A stretch of DNA of 64,000 nt from CAYSCW01 sp964449165 (lineage in GTDB: Bacteria > Acidobacteriota > Aminicenantia > Aminicenantales > Aminicenantaceae): contig CAYVAT010000003.1 in NCBI GenBank assembly GCA_964449165.1, positions 1-64,000 on the forward strand, written 5' to 3'. Within the stretch, counting starts at the first letter, position 1, and the number at the start of each line of letters is the position of its first letter. The notes beneath the pieces were generated by a model. The model was not told where the DNA came from. It did not search any database and worked only from the letters and a program-made list of their open reading frames with translations. The translations under genes were made by a program, and so were the position numbers. Shown piece after piece: positions 1 to 8,190 of this stretch.

Positions 1-77
1 GTCGTTTAACTAAAATTGCATTTTCCGTTTTTTTATGCTATACATCGGTTTAAAATTTTCACAGAGACTGGATTTCA

Positions 78-2197
78 ATGACCATCATCAACCTGATTCC
101 TTATTCCTTCATCATCGGTATTCTGGGCCTCGCTTTTGCCCTGGTCCTCTACTTTCTGATCAAAAAATATCCAAAGGGTAATGAGCTCATGAACGAGATA
201 GCCGAGGCCGTGCATTCCGGAGCCATGGTTTTTCTAAGAAGAGAATACACCTATATAGCTGGTTTTGTTGTAGTGGTATTCCTGGTTCTATGGAAGCTTT
301 TCTCGGTATATACGAGCCTTGCCTTCCTGAGCGGGGCCAGTTGCTCGATGATTGCTGGATTTATTGGAATGAAAGGCTCCACTCGGGCGGCTGTGCGTTC
401 GACCCAGGGAGCCATCCTGGGGGGCGTCCCTCGAGCTTTGACCATTGCCTTCCAGGGAGGTGCAGTGATGGGGGTCTCTGTGGCATCCCTTGGCGTTATT
501 GGAATCGGACTGTTTTACTTTTTCACCAAAGATCCTAAGATTATCAATGGCTTTGCCATGGGAGCCAGTTCGGTGGCTCTGTTTGCACGGGTAGGAGGTG
601 GTATTTACACCAAGAGTGCTGATGTTGGAGCAGATCTTGTGGGCAAAGTCGAGGCCCATATTCCTGAGGATGACCCCCGAAATCCAGGTGTAATAGCAGA
701 TAATGTTGGCGATAATGTCGGAGACACGGCTGGAATGGGTGCCGATCTGTTCGAGTCCTACGTCGGGTCGGTTGTCGCCTCCATGGCCATTGGCGCCACC
801 TTGAATCCAGCCCTCCATTACATGTCCCTCCCTTTGTTGTTGATCGTGATCGGTCTGCTCAGTTCCATCATCGGGATTTTTTCCATAAATATCTTGAAAA
901 ATTTTAACCCTCAATCAGCCTTGAGAAATGCCACTTACATCAGCGGCTTGCTGTTCATCGGAGGGGCTTTTTTTGCGGTCAGAGCTATCATCGGCGAACT
1001 GGGGGCTTTTTGGGCTATCCTGGCAGGGATGGTTGCAGGAGTCCTGATCGGGCTGGAAAGTGAATATTTCACCTCCGGACCTCCTATCAAGACCATAGCC
1101 CGGACTGCTCAGACGGGAAGTGCACCCACTATCATCACTGGCTTAGCAGTGGGTTTCCAGAGCACAATTTTCCCTCTTTTAACAATTGCCGCAGCCATCT
1201 TCATATCTTATAAATTATCCGGGCTTTATGGTATCGCTCTTTCAGCTGTGGGGATGCTGGCCACAATAGGCATCGTTATGTCTACCGATTCCTACGGCCC
1301 CATTGCTGATAATGCCGGGGGTATTGCGGAGATGTCTAAAGCAGGAGCCGGTATCCGAAAGATAACTGATAAGCTCGATGCTTTGGGTAACACAACTGCT
1401 GCCATAGGAAAAGGATTTGCTATAGGCTCGGCGGCATTAACTGCCTTGGCTCTGTTCTCAGCCTTCCAGAAAACGACCAATTTGTCGATAATAAGCCTGA
1501 CTAATGTCGAGACAGTCATCGGCCTTCTTATCGGAGCTCTTATGCCTTTTGTCATCGCTTCGCTGACCATCAAAGCTGTGGGAAGTACGGCAGACGAGAT
1601 GGTTATGGAAATCAGGAGGCAGTTTAAAGAAATTAAAGGTCTGATGGAAGGGAAAGCCAAGCCAGACTCTGATCGGTGTATCGACATCGTCACACGAAGC
1701 GCTTTGACAAAAATGATTCTTCCCGGTCTCATTGCAGTGATTATGCCCCTTGCGGTTGGTTTCGTGATCGGAGCAGAATCCCTTGGAGGATTCTTGGCTG
1801 GAGCTACAGCGACAGGAGTTCTTATGGGTATATTCATGGCCAATGCAGGAGCTTCCTGGGATAACGCCAAAAAATGGATTGAAGAGGGTCATCTTGGAGG
1901 AAAAGGGACAGAAGTACATGCTGCCTCTATCATAGGAGATACAGTAGGAGACCCTCTCAAAGACACGGCTGGTCCCTCCATGAATATCCTNNNNNNNNNN
2001 NNNNNNNNNNNNNNNNNNNNNNNNNNNNNNNNNNNNNNNNNNNNNNNNNNNNNNNNNNNNNNNNNNNNNNNNNNNNNNNNNNNNNNNNNNGAGATACAGT
2101 AGGAGACCCTCTCAAAGACACGGCTGGTCCCTCCATGAATATCCTGATCAAGCTTATGGCTGTAGTCAGTCTGGTTTTTGCCCCTTTAATCATGTAA
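78..2197 (+). CDS. hppA: Membrane-bound proton/sodium-pumping pyrophosphatase, interrupted by an assembly gap
   Basis: Integral-membrane pyrophosphatase that couples PPi hydrolysis to H+ or Na+ export. The signature DVGADLVGKVE lies at residues 182-192, followed by the Asp-rich PPi/Mg site (DNVGDNVGDTAG). The segment starting GNTTAAIGKG at residue 437 has Ala where K+-independent enzymes have Lys, so a K+-dependent type is expected; the pumped ion cannot be decided by eye. The frame runs into 100 N at 1991-2090. The 55 nt before the gap (1936-1990) are repeated exactly after it (2091-2145), and the natural C-terminus (ending LIM, stop at 2195-2197) follows in the duplicated copy's frame. Removing the gap and one duplicate copy (155 nt) gives an uninterrupted 654-residue protein, a normal length for the family. 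The gene is therefore probably intact in the organism. Confidence 0.95.
1991..2090. other. Scaffold gap (100 N) with duplicated contig ends
   Basis: Exactly 100 N. Positions 1936-1990 and 2091-2145 are identical (55 nt), so the two contigs joined here overlap rather than being separated by unknown sequence. Collapsing the overlap restores the pyrophosphatase frame. This is an assembly artefact, not a biological repeat. Confidence 0.95.
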
Positions 2198-2201
2198 AAA
2201 A

Positions 2202-2246
2202 AGAAAAGTAAGATACCCTCTTCTTATCTTTTATCCTTTTTTATTT
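2202..2246 (+). terminator. Possible terminator of hppA
   Basis: Just after the hppA stop an imperfect A/T-rich hairpin (left arm around 2203-2213, right arm TCTTATCTTTT around 2222-2232, one bulge) is followed by a T-rich run to about 2246. It fits an intrinsic terminator but has a weak stem. Confidence 0.35.
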
Positions 2247-2313
2247 TCCTACCATGAGTCATTCATCCTAAGAACGTATAATCACGGGAAAATATGATTA
2301 CACTCTCGGAAGT

Positions 2314-2472
2314 ATTTCTGTGATGAGTGAGGGTGTTTCATTCAGTTGGGTAAATAGGTGATGGTTCCTGTCCATCTGAAGCCCATGGTGGCGGGTGGGA
2401 GGGTCTTGGCGAGGATGGATAGGAACCACACAGTAACTGATTATATTTCTCATCATTGGCTATCACAGAAAT
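2314..2472 (+). ncRNA. ssrS: Structured RNA, candidate 6S RNA
   Basis: This 378-nt intergenic stretch has no credible ORF but strong nested pairing. An outer stem of 11 perfect base pairs (ATTTCTGTGAT 2314-2324 with ATCACAGAAAT 2462-2472) can be extended by GAG/CTC (2325-2327 with 2449-2451). Inside is a large, mostly unpaired bubble (about 2328-2357 and 2432-2448), then a long terminal stem (2358-2376 with 2414-2431, one bulged A and one G-U pair) with a G-rich apical part. Closing stem, large central bubble and long terminal stem over about 160-180 nt is the 6S RNA architecture, and the 5' end ATTTCT resembles that of the E. coli RNA. TATAAT (2277-2282) and TATGAT (2293-2298) could be -10 boxes, but neither has a good -35. 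The nusA promoter lies downstream of the fold, so this is not the nusA leader. The 6S identity is inference from shape, and the strand is the likelier of two because the fold is near-symmetrical. Confidence 0.5.
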
Positions 2473-2499
2473 GGGATGTTCCCTGCTCCCTCCCCTGAT

Positions 2500-2528
2500 T
2501 TGATATTATTATTTATTTTGGTTATAAT
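2500..2528 (+). promoter_or_regulatory. Sigma70-type promoter of the nusA operon
   Basis: TTGATA at 2500-2505, a 17-nt spacer and a perfect TATAAT at 2523-2528. The start of transcription would be near 2535, giving a leader of about 40 nt before the nusA ATG at 2576. It is one of the best promoter matches in the window. Confidence 0.75.
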
Positions 2529-2575
2529 TCTCGCCTCTTCATACTCCGTCTGTAGAGATTACTAAGGAAAAAGAG

Positions 2576-3604
2576 ATGAAGGTTAATGTCTGGAATACTA
2601 TTGTCCAACTCAGTAAAGAAAGAGGAGTCAGCACGGATGTCATTATCCAGGCGATTGAAGAGTCTCTCAGAGTTGCGTCAGCAAAATATTTTAGTCATGA
2701 TGAGAAAGTCAACATATCCTTCCAACCGGAGAAAGGAATGTTGAGAGTATATGCAGTGAAGAAAGTGAGTCAAAACCCCAAAGATTTGGCCAATGAAATA
2801 TCCTATGAGGAGGCAAAAAAACTAAACTCTTCTATGAAAGTCGGAGATGAAATCCAGATTGATCTACCCTCCGAAACTCTGGGTCGGATAGCCGCTCAAG
2901 CAGCCAAGCAGGTTATTTTTCAGAAGGTGAGGAATGCAGAGCAGGAAAAAGTTTATGAGGAGTTTGCTCCCCGAATAGGGGAAATCGTAACAGGAGTTTT
3001 AAGGAGATTTGAGACCAACAGGAACATGATCATTGAAGTGGATAAAACCGATGTTCTTTTTCCTCATAGAGAGAAGCTGAAGGATGAAGAATTCAAGAGA
3101 GGTGATCGCATCAAGGCTGTAGTGGTTAATGTGTTGAAAGAGATCAAGGGACCACAAGTGATTGTCTCCAGAGCTGATGCGAAATTTTTGACCAAACTCT
3201 TGGAGATAGAAATTCCTGAGATCACAGATGGCAATATAGAAATCAAGGATGTTGTTCGTCAGCCAGGGGAGAGAGCTAAGGTGGCTGTTCTGACCAAAGA
3301 GAAGGATATCGACCCTGTTGGTGCTTGCATTGGAGTGAAAGGAAATAGAATCCTGACTATCAGCAAAGAATTGAATGGAGAGAAAATCGATATCATCGAA
3401 TGGTCAAGCAATCCTCTTATTTATACAAAGTCCTCTCTCAGCCCGGCTAAAGTGGAGAAAGTATTCATCTTAGATAAGGCAGAAAAAAGGATGCAGGCTC
3501 TGGTAGCGCCTGATCAGCTTTCCCTGGCCATAGGAAAAAAGGGAATGAACGTCAGGCTCGCTTCCAGACTGGTTGGCTGGAAGATTGAGATAAAGAGTTT
3601 ATGA
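2576..3604 (+). CDS. nusA: Transcription termination/antitermination factor NusA
   Basis: Binds RNA polymerase and nascent RNA, and modulates pausing, termination and antitermination. The 342-residue product has the N-terminal polymerase-binding domain (about 1-125), an S1 domain (about 130-200) and two KH domains (about 205-342, with the GACIGVKGNR loop and a second GKKGMN loop near the end). It stops after the second KH domain, so it is the short NusA type without the C-terminal acidic repeats of enterobacteria. The ATG is preceded by AAGGAAAAAG. It is first in a nusA-infB-ylxP-rbfA-nrnA-truB row; the usual upstream rimP and the ylxR/ylxQ genes between nusA and infB are absent. Confidence 0.96.
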   Translation: MKVNVWNTIVQLSKERGVSTDVIIQAIEESLRVASAKYFSHDEKVNISFQPEKGMLRVYAVKKVSQNPKDLANEISYEEAKKLNSSMKVGDEIQIDLPSETLGRIAAQAAKQVIFQKVRNAEQEKVYEEFAPRIGEIVTGVLRRFETNRNMIIEVDKTDVLFPHREKLKDEEFKRGDRIKAVVVNVLKEIKGPQVIVSRADAKFLTKLLEIEIPEITDGNIEIKDVVRQPGERAKVAVLTKEKDIDPVGACIGVKGNRILTISKELNGEKIDIIEWSSNPLIYTKSSLSPAKVEKVFILDKAEKRMQALVAPDQLSLAIGKKGMNVRLASRLVGWKIEIKSL

Positions 3605-3639
3605 GGAGAAAAGCAAAACATACCTGCAAAGATTGAGTC

Positions 3640-5415
3640 ATGGAGAAAAAAGTGAAAAAGGAACAGAGTCCATCACAGAAAATACAGCTTCGAGAGGGTA
3701 TGAATATCAAAGACCTCTCTGAGAAGATCTCTCTCAAAGCCAAAGACCTCATCGGGAAGCTGGCAGTGAAAGGATTCGAAATCAGTGTCAATGATTTAGT
3801 AGATGAGAATTTAGCGAAGCAGATCTTTCAGATATTAGGCATCGAAGTAGAGTTGATTTCAGTTGAGGAGGAAGTCCGCCGTCAAGCAGAAGAAGCTACC
3901 AAGGACCTTATTCCAAGGCCTCCAGTCGTGACCATAATGGGGCATGTAGATCATGGAAAAACCACTCTTCTCGATGCCATCAGGCATTCCAATCTGGTAG
4001 GAAGGGAGTCTGGTGGCATAACCCAACACATAGGAGCCTATCGTGTGTTCCACAACAACCGTCCCATCACGTTTATCGATACCCCAGGGCATGAAGCTTT
4101 CACCCGCTTAAGAGCCCGGGGTGCCAATATGACCGATATCGTTGTGCTGGTGGTGGCTGCGGATGATGGCGTTAAACCCCAGACAAAGGAAGCCATCAGC
4201 CATGCAAAGGCGGCGAATGTTCCCATAATAGTGGCCATCAATAAAATTGACAAACCTGAAGCAGATACGGAAAAGGTTAAACAACAGCTTTCCAAAGAAG
4301 GACTTCTGGTAGAGGAATGGGGAGGAGATACTATCTGTGTTGAGGTTTCAGCCAAGGAAAAGACCAATTTATCGGAGCTTTTGGAGATGATTCTCCTTCT
4401 CAGCGATGTCATCGAAATAAAAGCTAACCCGAAGGTAAAAGCACAGGGATTTGTGCTGGAATCTCGGCTGGATACTCAAAAAGGACCCGTGGCCACGGTT
4501 ATCGTCCAGCATGGTACTCTCACTCAAGGAGACGCATTCATTTCTGGAACATGCTACGGTAAGGCCAGAGCCCTGTTTGATGAAAATGGAAAAGGGATAA
4601 AAAAGGTGGAGTCTTCTATGCCTGTAGAAGTTCTCGGTTTTTCCGATGTTCCTTCTGCAGGAGATGTTTTTCAAGTCATCTCTGATTTCAATACAGCGAA
4701 GCAAATCGTAGGATTCCGCCTCTCTCAGGTCAAGAAGGAAGAGCCGCGCAGACCCGAACGCTTGACATTGGATGAGCTTTTCAAGCAGGTTGAGGAAGGA
4801 AAAGTCAAGGAGCTTCCTCTTATCATCAAGGCCGATGTCCATGGTTCGGTGGAAGTCATTTCAGATATACTTCCCAACCTCAGCAGCGAGGAAGTAAAAG
4901 TCAATATTGTCTATGCCGCAACAGGAAAGATCACCGAATCAGACGTGCTTTTAGCATCGGCTTCAAATGCTATCATCATCGGATTTAACACAAAGCCAAA
5001 TCAGAAGGTATTGGATTTGGCCAAAGAAGAAGATGTTGAGATAAGAAGCTATAATGTCATCTATCATCTGACCGAAGACATCAAGAGAGCTCTGACGGGT
5101 ATGCTTGAGCCAACAGTAAAGGAAACCTACTTGGGCAGAGCAGAGGTCAGAAGAATTTTTAATATCCCAAGGGTGGGAGTGATTGCCGGCTGTTTTGTTC
5201 TGGATGGAAAAATCACCCGTAGTGCCCATGTCAGAATTATAAGAGATGATGAAGTTATTCATGAGGGGCGGATCTCCTCTTTGAAGCATGTCAAGGATAA
5301 CGTTACAGAAGTCGCCAAGGAATATGAATGTGGAATTGGAATTGAAAGGTTCAAAGATATAGAAGAAGGTGATATCATAGAAGCATTCATGACCGAGAAA
5401 GTCAAACCAGGCTAA
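3640..5415 (+). CDS. infB: Translation initiation factor IF-2
   Basis: GTPase that brings fMet-tRNA to the 30S subunit and promotes subunit joining. The G1 motif GHVDHGKT is at residues 101-108, followed by GGITQHIGA (G2), DTPGH (G3), NKID (G4) and SAK (G5); the beta-barrel domains and the fMet-tRNA-binding C-terminal domain (around YECGIGIERF) follow. At 591 residues it has only a short N-terminal extension of about 95 residues carrying one IF2N-type module (MNIKDLSEKI...), so it is a short IF-2. It starts 35 nt after nusA and is almost certainly co-transcribed with it. Confidence 0.97.
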   Translation: MEKKVKKEQSPSQKIQLREGMNIKDLSEKISLKAKDLIGKLAVKGFEISVNDLVDENLAKQIFQILGIEVELISVEEEVRRQAEEATKDLIPRPPVVTIMGHVDHGKTTLLDAIRHSNLVGRESGGITQHIGAYRVFHNNRPITFIDTPGHEAFTRLRARGANMTDIVVLVVAADDGVKPQTKEAISHAKAANVPIIVAINKIDKPEADTEKVKQQLSKEGLLVEEWGGDTICVEVSAKEKTNLSELLEMILLLSDVIEIKANPKVKAQGFVLESRLDTQKGPVATVIVQHGTLTQGDAFISGTCYGKARALFDENGKGIKKVESSMPVEVLGFSDVPSAGDVFQVISDFNTAKQIVGFRLSQVKKEEPRRPERLTLDELFKQVEEGKVKELPLIIKADVHGSVEVISDILPNLSSEEVKVNIVYAATGKITESDVLLASASNAIIIGFNTKPNQKVLDLAKEEDVEIRSYNVIYHLTEDIKRALTGMLEPTVKETYLGRAEVRRIFNIPRVGVIAGCFVLDGKITRSAHVRIIRDDEVIHEGRISSLKHVKDNVTEVAKEYECGIGIERFKDIEEGDIIEAFMTEKVKPG

Positions 5416-5434
5416 TCAAAATTTCCGGTTGCCG

Positions 5435-5716
5435 ATGGTTATAGGTTTTCTTCTCTTAGATATCCACCTCCCCTATTGCCACTCACTCAAAGAAAAAAGG
5501 AAAAGGTTGAACAGCGTTAGAGACCGATTCAAGAACAGATACAATGTGGCCTTGGCTGAGGTTGAGTATCAAAACAAATGGCAAAGGGCAAAGATCGGAA
5601 TAGTCACTCTCAATTGTCAGAAAAGGATTGTGGAGAGTTTATTCAGCAGAATCGTTGCTAATGCTGAAGAAATTATCGATGGAGAAATCGTTGACTACAA
5701 GGTAGAATATTTCTGA
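5435..5716 (+). CDS. ylxP: DUF503 (YlxP-like) protein
   Basis: Small protein of the DUF503/YlxP family, which is commonly encoded between infB and rbfA and thought to have a ribosome-related role; its biochemical function is not established. The characteristic segment HSLKEKRK near residue 18 and the length of about 93 residues fit. I start it at ATG 5435 (MVIGFLLLDI) because family members begin this way; a TTG two codons upstream (5429) is equally open, and neither has a clear ribosome-binding site. It lies 19 nt after infB, in the same operon. Confidence 0.85.
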   Translation: MVIGFLLLDIHLPYCHSLKEKRKRLNSVRDRFKNRYNVALAEVEYQNKWQRAKIGIVTLNCQKRIVESLFSRIVANAEEIIDGEIVDYKVEYF

Positions 5717-5897
5717 TAAAGAGAATAACTGTTTGGCAATAGGTACTGTAAGGTGAGGAAAGGGGCTGGTGCAGGGATCGCTCTTCTGGGGAGACACTGG
5801 GTTGTGAACGAGCCAAAAGCTTATTGGTGCAAACTCGATATTCTTGATAGAGAAGAATTTTTTTGAGGCTCATTCGATAATAAAATAGACACCTAAA
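5717..5897 (+). other. Untranslated spacer before rbfA with a weak terminator-like hairpin
   Basis: No credible ORF. ATTCTT (5840-5845) pairs with AAGAAT (5853-5858) and runs directly into seven T (5858-5864). A competing pairing is possible between CGAGCC (about 5812-5817) and GGCTC (about 5868-5872). This could attenuate rbfA expression, but the hairpin is short and A/T rich. Confidence 0.25.
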
Positions 5898-6281
5898 ATG
5901 AATGAGAGCAGAAGACAAAAAAGAGTCTCAAGTCTCATAAAAGAAGAACTCAGCCGTCTGCTTATTGATTTTATTCAAGACTCCTCTTCTGGATTGATCA
6001 CTATTACCCGGGTCGAGATGAGCAAGGATCTGAAGACAGCCTATGTTTATCTAAGCTTGTTCGGCTTTGAGGATAATGACAAAGTTATTGAATTTTTAGA
6101 GAAAAGGAAAGGGTTTTTGAGAAAATCTGTTGCCTCTCGGACAGAATTAAAGTATAATCCCATGCTCATTTTTTCTCTGGACAGAATATATGAATATGAG
6201 GATAAAATCGACAAAATCATTGAGAACCTGAGAGAAAATGAAAAAAGAACTCCTAGATCTGATAAGCAAAAAGATTCTTGA
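5898..6281 (+). CDS. rbfA: Ribosome-binding factor A
   Basis: Small KH-like protein that binds the 30S precursor and assists 16S rRNA 5'-end maturation. The 127-residue product shows the family N-terminus (RRQKRVSSLIKEELSRLL), the central ITRVEMSKDLKTAYVY strand-helix segment and the LRKSVASRTELKYNPMLIF segment. Its 3' end overlaps nrnA by 44 nt in another frame, which indicates translational coupling. The 181-nt spacer before it is the only long one in this operon. Confidence 0.93.
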   Translation: MNESRRQKRVSSLIKEELSRLLIDFIQDSSSGLITITRVEMSKDLKTAYVYLSLFGFEDNDKVIEFLEKRKGFLRKSVASRTELKYNPMLIFSLDRIYEYEDKIDKIIENLRENEKRTPRSDKQKDS

Positions 6282-7236
6282 TAGCCAGCGTATCGTTGTC
6301 ACTTCTCATCTCAGACCGGATGGAGATTCCATATGTACAGGCTTAGCCTTGTATTTTATGGGATTACTCTTAGGGAAAGAAATGGCATACATCAACAAAG
6401 ATGTGACTCCTTATCCTTTCAATCATTTTCCTGACATTGATAAGATTCAAATAGGACAGATTCCGGCTCGTCTTTACGACATGGTGATACTTCTTGAATG
6501 TGCAAGTGTAGCCCGATCCGGGCAAAAAAACATCGGCGATTACTTCAAAGTAAACATCGACCATCACCACTCCAACTATTACTATGCGGATATCAATTGG
6601 GTTGATCCAAAAGCCTCTGCCGTAGCGGAAATGGTCTATTTTCTCGGGGAAAAATTGAAAATCAATTTTACAGCCAAAATATCCAATCTTCTTTATTGTG
6701 CCATCATCTCCGATACTGGCTCTTTCCAGTTTTCCAACACCAGCGCTCGTTCTTTTGAAGTGTGTCATAGATTGGTCAAACAAGGCGCCAATCCTATTGA
6801 AGTCTCTGAGAGTCTGTACAACAACAATTCTCCGGAAAAAATCAGGCTCTTGGGCCAAGTCCTCTCCACTCTTCGGATGAACAAGAAGGGAAACATTGCC
6901 ATCATCACTATGTTCAAGAAACATCTTGACTCTCTTAATTTGAGGGAAATTGATACCGAGGACATATCAACCCTCGCTCGATCGATAAAAGGAGTGGAGA
7001 TAGTTCTTTTTTTTAAGGAGATAAAACAGGAAACATTTCGAGTCAGCCTCAGGTCTAGAGGCAAAGCTAACGCTGCCTCTATCGCGGAACAATTTGGTGG
7101 AGGGGGGCATTATCATGCTGCTGGATTTCCCGCCAAAGGGAAATATGAGACTTTGCTGAAGGAAATTCCTGATACAGTAGAAAGACTACTGAAAAAACAA
7201 TCAGAAGAAGGTCCAAAAAAAACACAGGTTTATTGA
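6238..7236 (+). CDS. nrnA: DHH-family phosphoesterase, NrnA-like oligoribonuclease / pAp phosphatase
   Basis: Bifunctional enzyme that degrades nano-RNAs and dephosphorylates 3'-phosphoadenosine 5'-phosphate. The 332-residue protein has the N-terminal DHH catalytic domain with HLRPDGDSI (about residue 23), the DHHH metal motif (DHHHSN near 108) and SDTGSFQFSNT, then the DHHA1 domain with GGGHYHAAGF near the C-terminus. Overlap with rbfA upstream and a TTGA overlap with truB downstream place it in the translation operon, the usual position of this gene. Confidence 0.92.
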   Translation: MKKELLDLISKKILDSQRIVVTSHLRPDGDSICTGLALYFMGLLLGKEMAYINKDVTPYPFNHFPDIDKIQIGQIPARLYDMVILLECASVARSGQKNIGDYFKVNIDHHHSNYYYADINWVDPKASAVAEMVYFLGEKLKINFTAKISNLLYCAIISDTGSFQFSNTSARSFEVCHRLVKQGANPIEVSESLYNNNSPEKIRLLGQVLSTLRMNKKGNIAIITMFKKHLDSLNLREIDTEDISTLARSIKGVEIVLFFKEIKQETFRVSLRSRGKANAASIAEQFGGGGHYHAAGFPAKGKYETLLKEIPDTVERLLKKQSEEGPKKTQVY

Positions 7237-8165
7237 CTGTGATTATAGATGGCCTCCTCCTGGTGGACAAGCCTCCATGTGTCACATCGCATCATGTTGT
7301 TTTTGAGATAAGAAAGATTATCCGGACCAAAAAAGTAGGTCACTACGGAACTTTAGACCCTATGGCAACAGGCCTTCTGGTAGTGGCAGTGGGTAAAGCG
7401 ACGAGGCTTTTTCCTTTCTTTTCCAAAGTGGATAAAGTCTACCAAGGTCAGGTAAGATTGGGTTATTCCACCGACACCTACGATTCCGAAGGCGAGCCTG
7501 CCTCACAAGAAAGAGAGGATTTTCCGTCTAAGCAGAGATTGGTTAAAGAAATGAAAAAATTCCAGGGAGAAATCTATCAGATACCGCCTCCTTTTTCAGC
7601 AAAAAAATACAAGGGGAAGCCCCTCTATGTTCTTGCCCGCAGGAAAGAACAATTCGAGCTGACATCACGCAAGGTTTTTGTTCATTACTTCGATTTGATC
7701 TCCTATAATCCCCCGTTTGTGCATTTTGCTGTCAAATGTTCTTCCGGAACCTATATTCGATCACTGGCTCATAATCTGGGTCAGGCTTTAGGATGTGGGG
7801 CACATCTTTCTCATCTCACCCGGACAAAAGTTGGTGATTTCGGCTTGGATCAGGCTTATTCTCTGGAGGATATAAAAAGGCTTATCAAGCGAGGAAAAAC
7901 AGAAGGCGTTCTTTTCCCTTTGGAAACCCTCCTTCCCCAGTTTCCCAAAGTTGTTCTCAACGAGAGTGGAACCGCTCTGGTTAGAAATGGGAATATTGTT
8001 TTTTCGGAAGATATTTTGAGCGTTTTTCCTCAAAATAACTCGCTTTTTATCCCTACCCAAGAGCATATCTTTAGGCTGTTCAACAAGGAAGGGAAGCTGT
8101 TAGCCTTTGGAAAAAAAGATATCCAGAGAAGGAGTATTCATCCTTTCCTGGTTATTGGCTCTTAA
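7233..8165 (+). CDS. truB: tRNA pseudouridine(55) synthase
   Basis: Isomerises U55 in the T-loop of tRNAs. The N-terminal DGLLLVDKP segment and the catalytic Asp in GHYGTLDPMATGLL are present, as are the GTYIRSLAHNLG segment and a C-terminal PUA-like extension; 310 residues is normal. The TTG at 7233 overlaps the nrnA stop (TTGA); a GTG at 7239 is the alternative start. Last gene of the nusA operon. Confidence 0.95.
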   Translation: MTVIIDGLLLVDKPPCVTSHHVVFEIRKIIRTKKVGHYGTLDPMATGLLVVAVGKATRLFPFFSKVDKVYQGQVRLGYSTDTYDSEGEPASQEREDFPSKQRLVKEMKKFQGEIYQIPPPFSAKKYKGKPLYVLARRKEQFELTSRKVFVHYFDLISYNPPFVHFAVKCSSGTYIRSLAHNLGQALGCGAHLSHLTRTKVGDFGLDQAYSLEDIKRLIKRGKTEGVLFPLETLLPQFPKVVLNESGTALVRNGNIVFSEDILSVFPQNNSLFIPTQEHIFRLFNKEGKLLAFGKKDIQRRSIHPFLVIGS

Positions 8166-8190
8166 AAAGAGAAGCTTTACGATAGAAACC

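Noticed and set aside
288..914. 208-codon - strand ORF inside hppA
   Set aside because: Antisense to strongly conserved pyrophosphatase motifs; composition atypical of a protein; shadow.
1936..2145. 55-nt direct repeat flanking the gap
   Set aside because: As a biological repeat it is rejected: exact identity, 100-N filler and frame restoration show an assembly overlap.
2576..3604. NusA apparently truncated at its C-terminus
   Set aside because: Many bacteria have a short NusA ending after the second KH domain; no frameshift seen.
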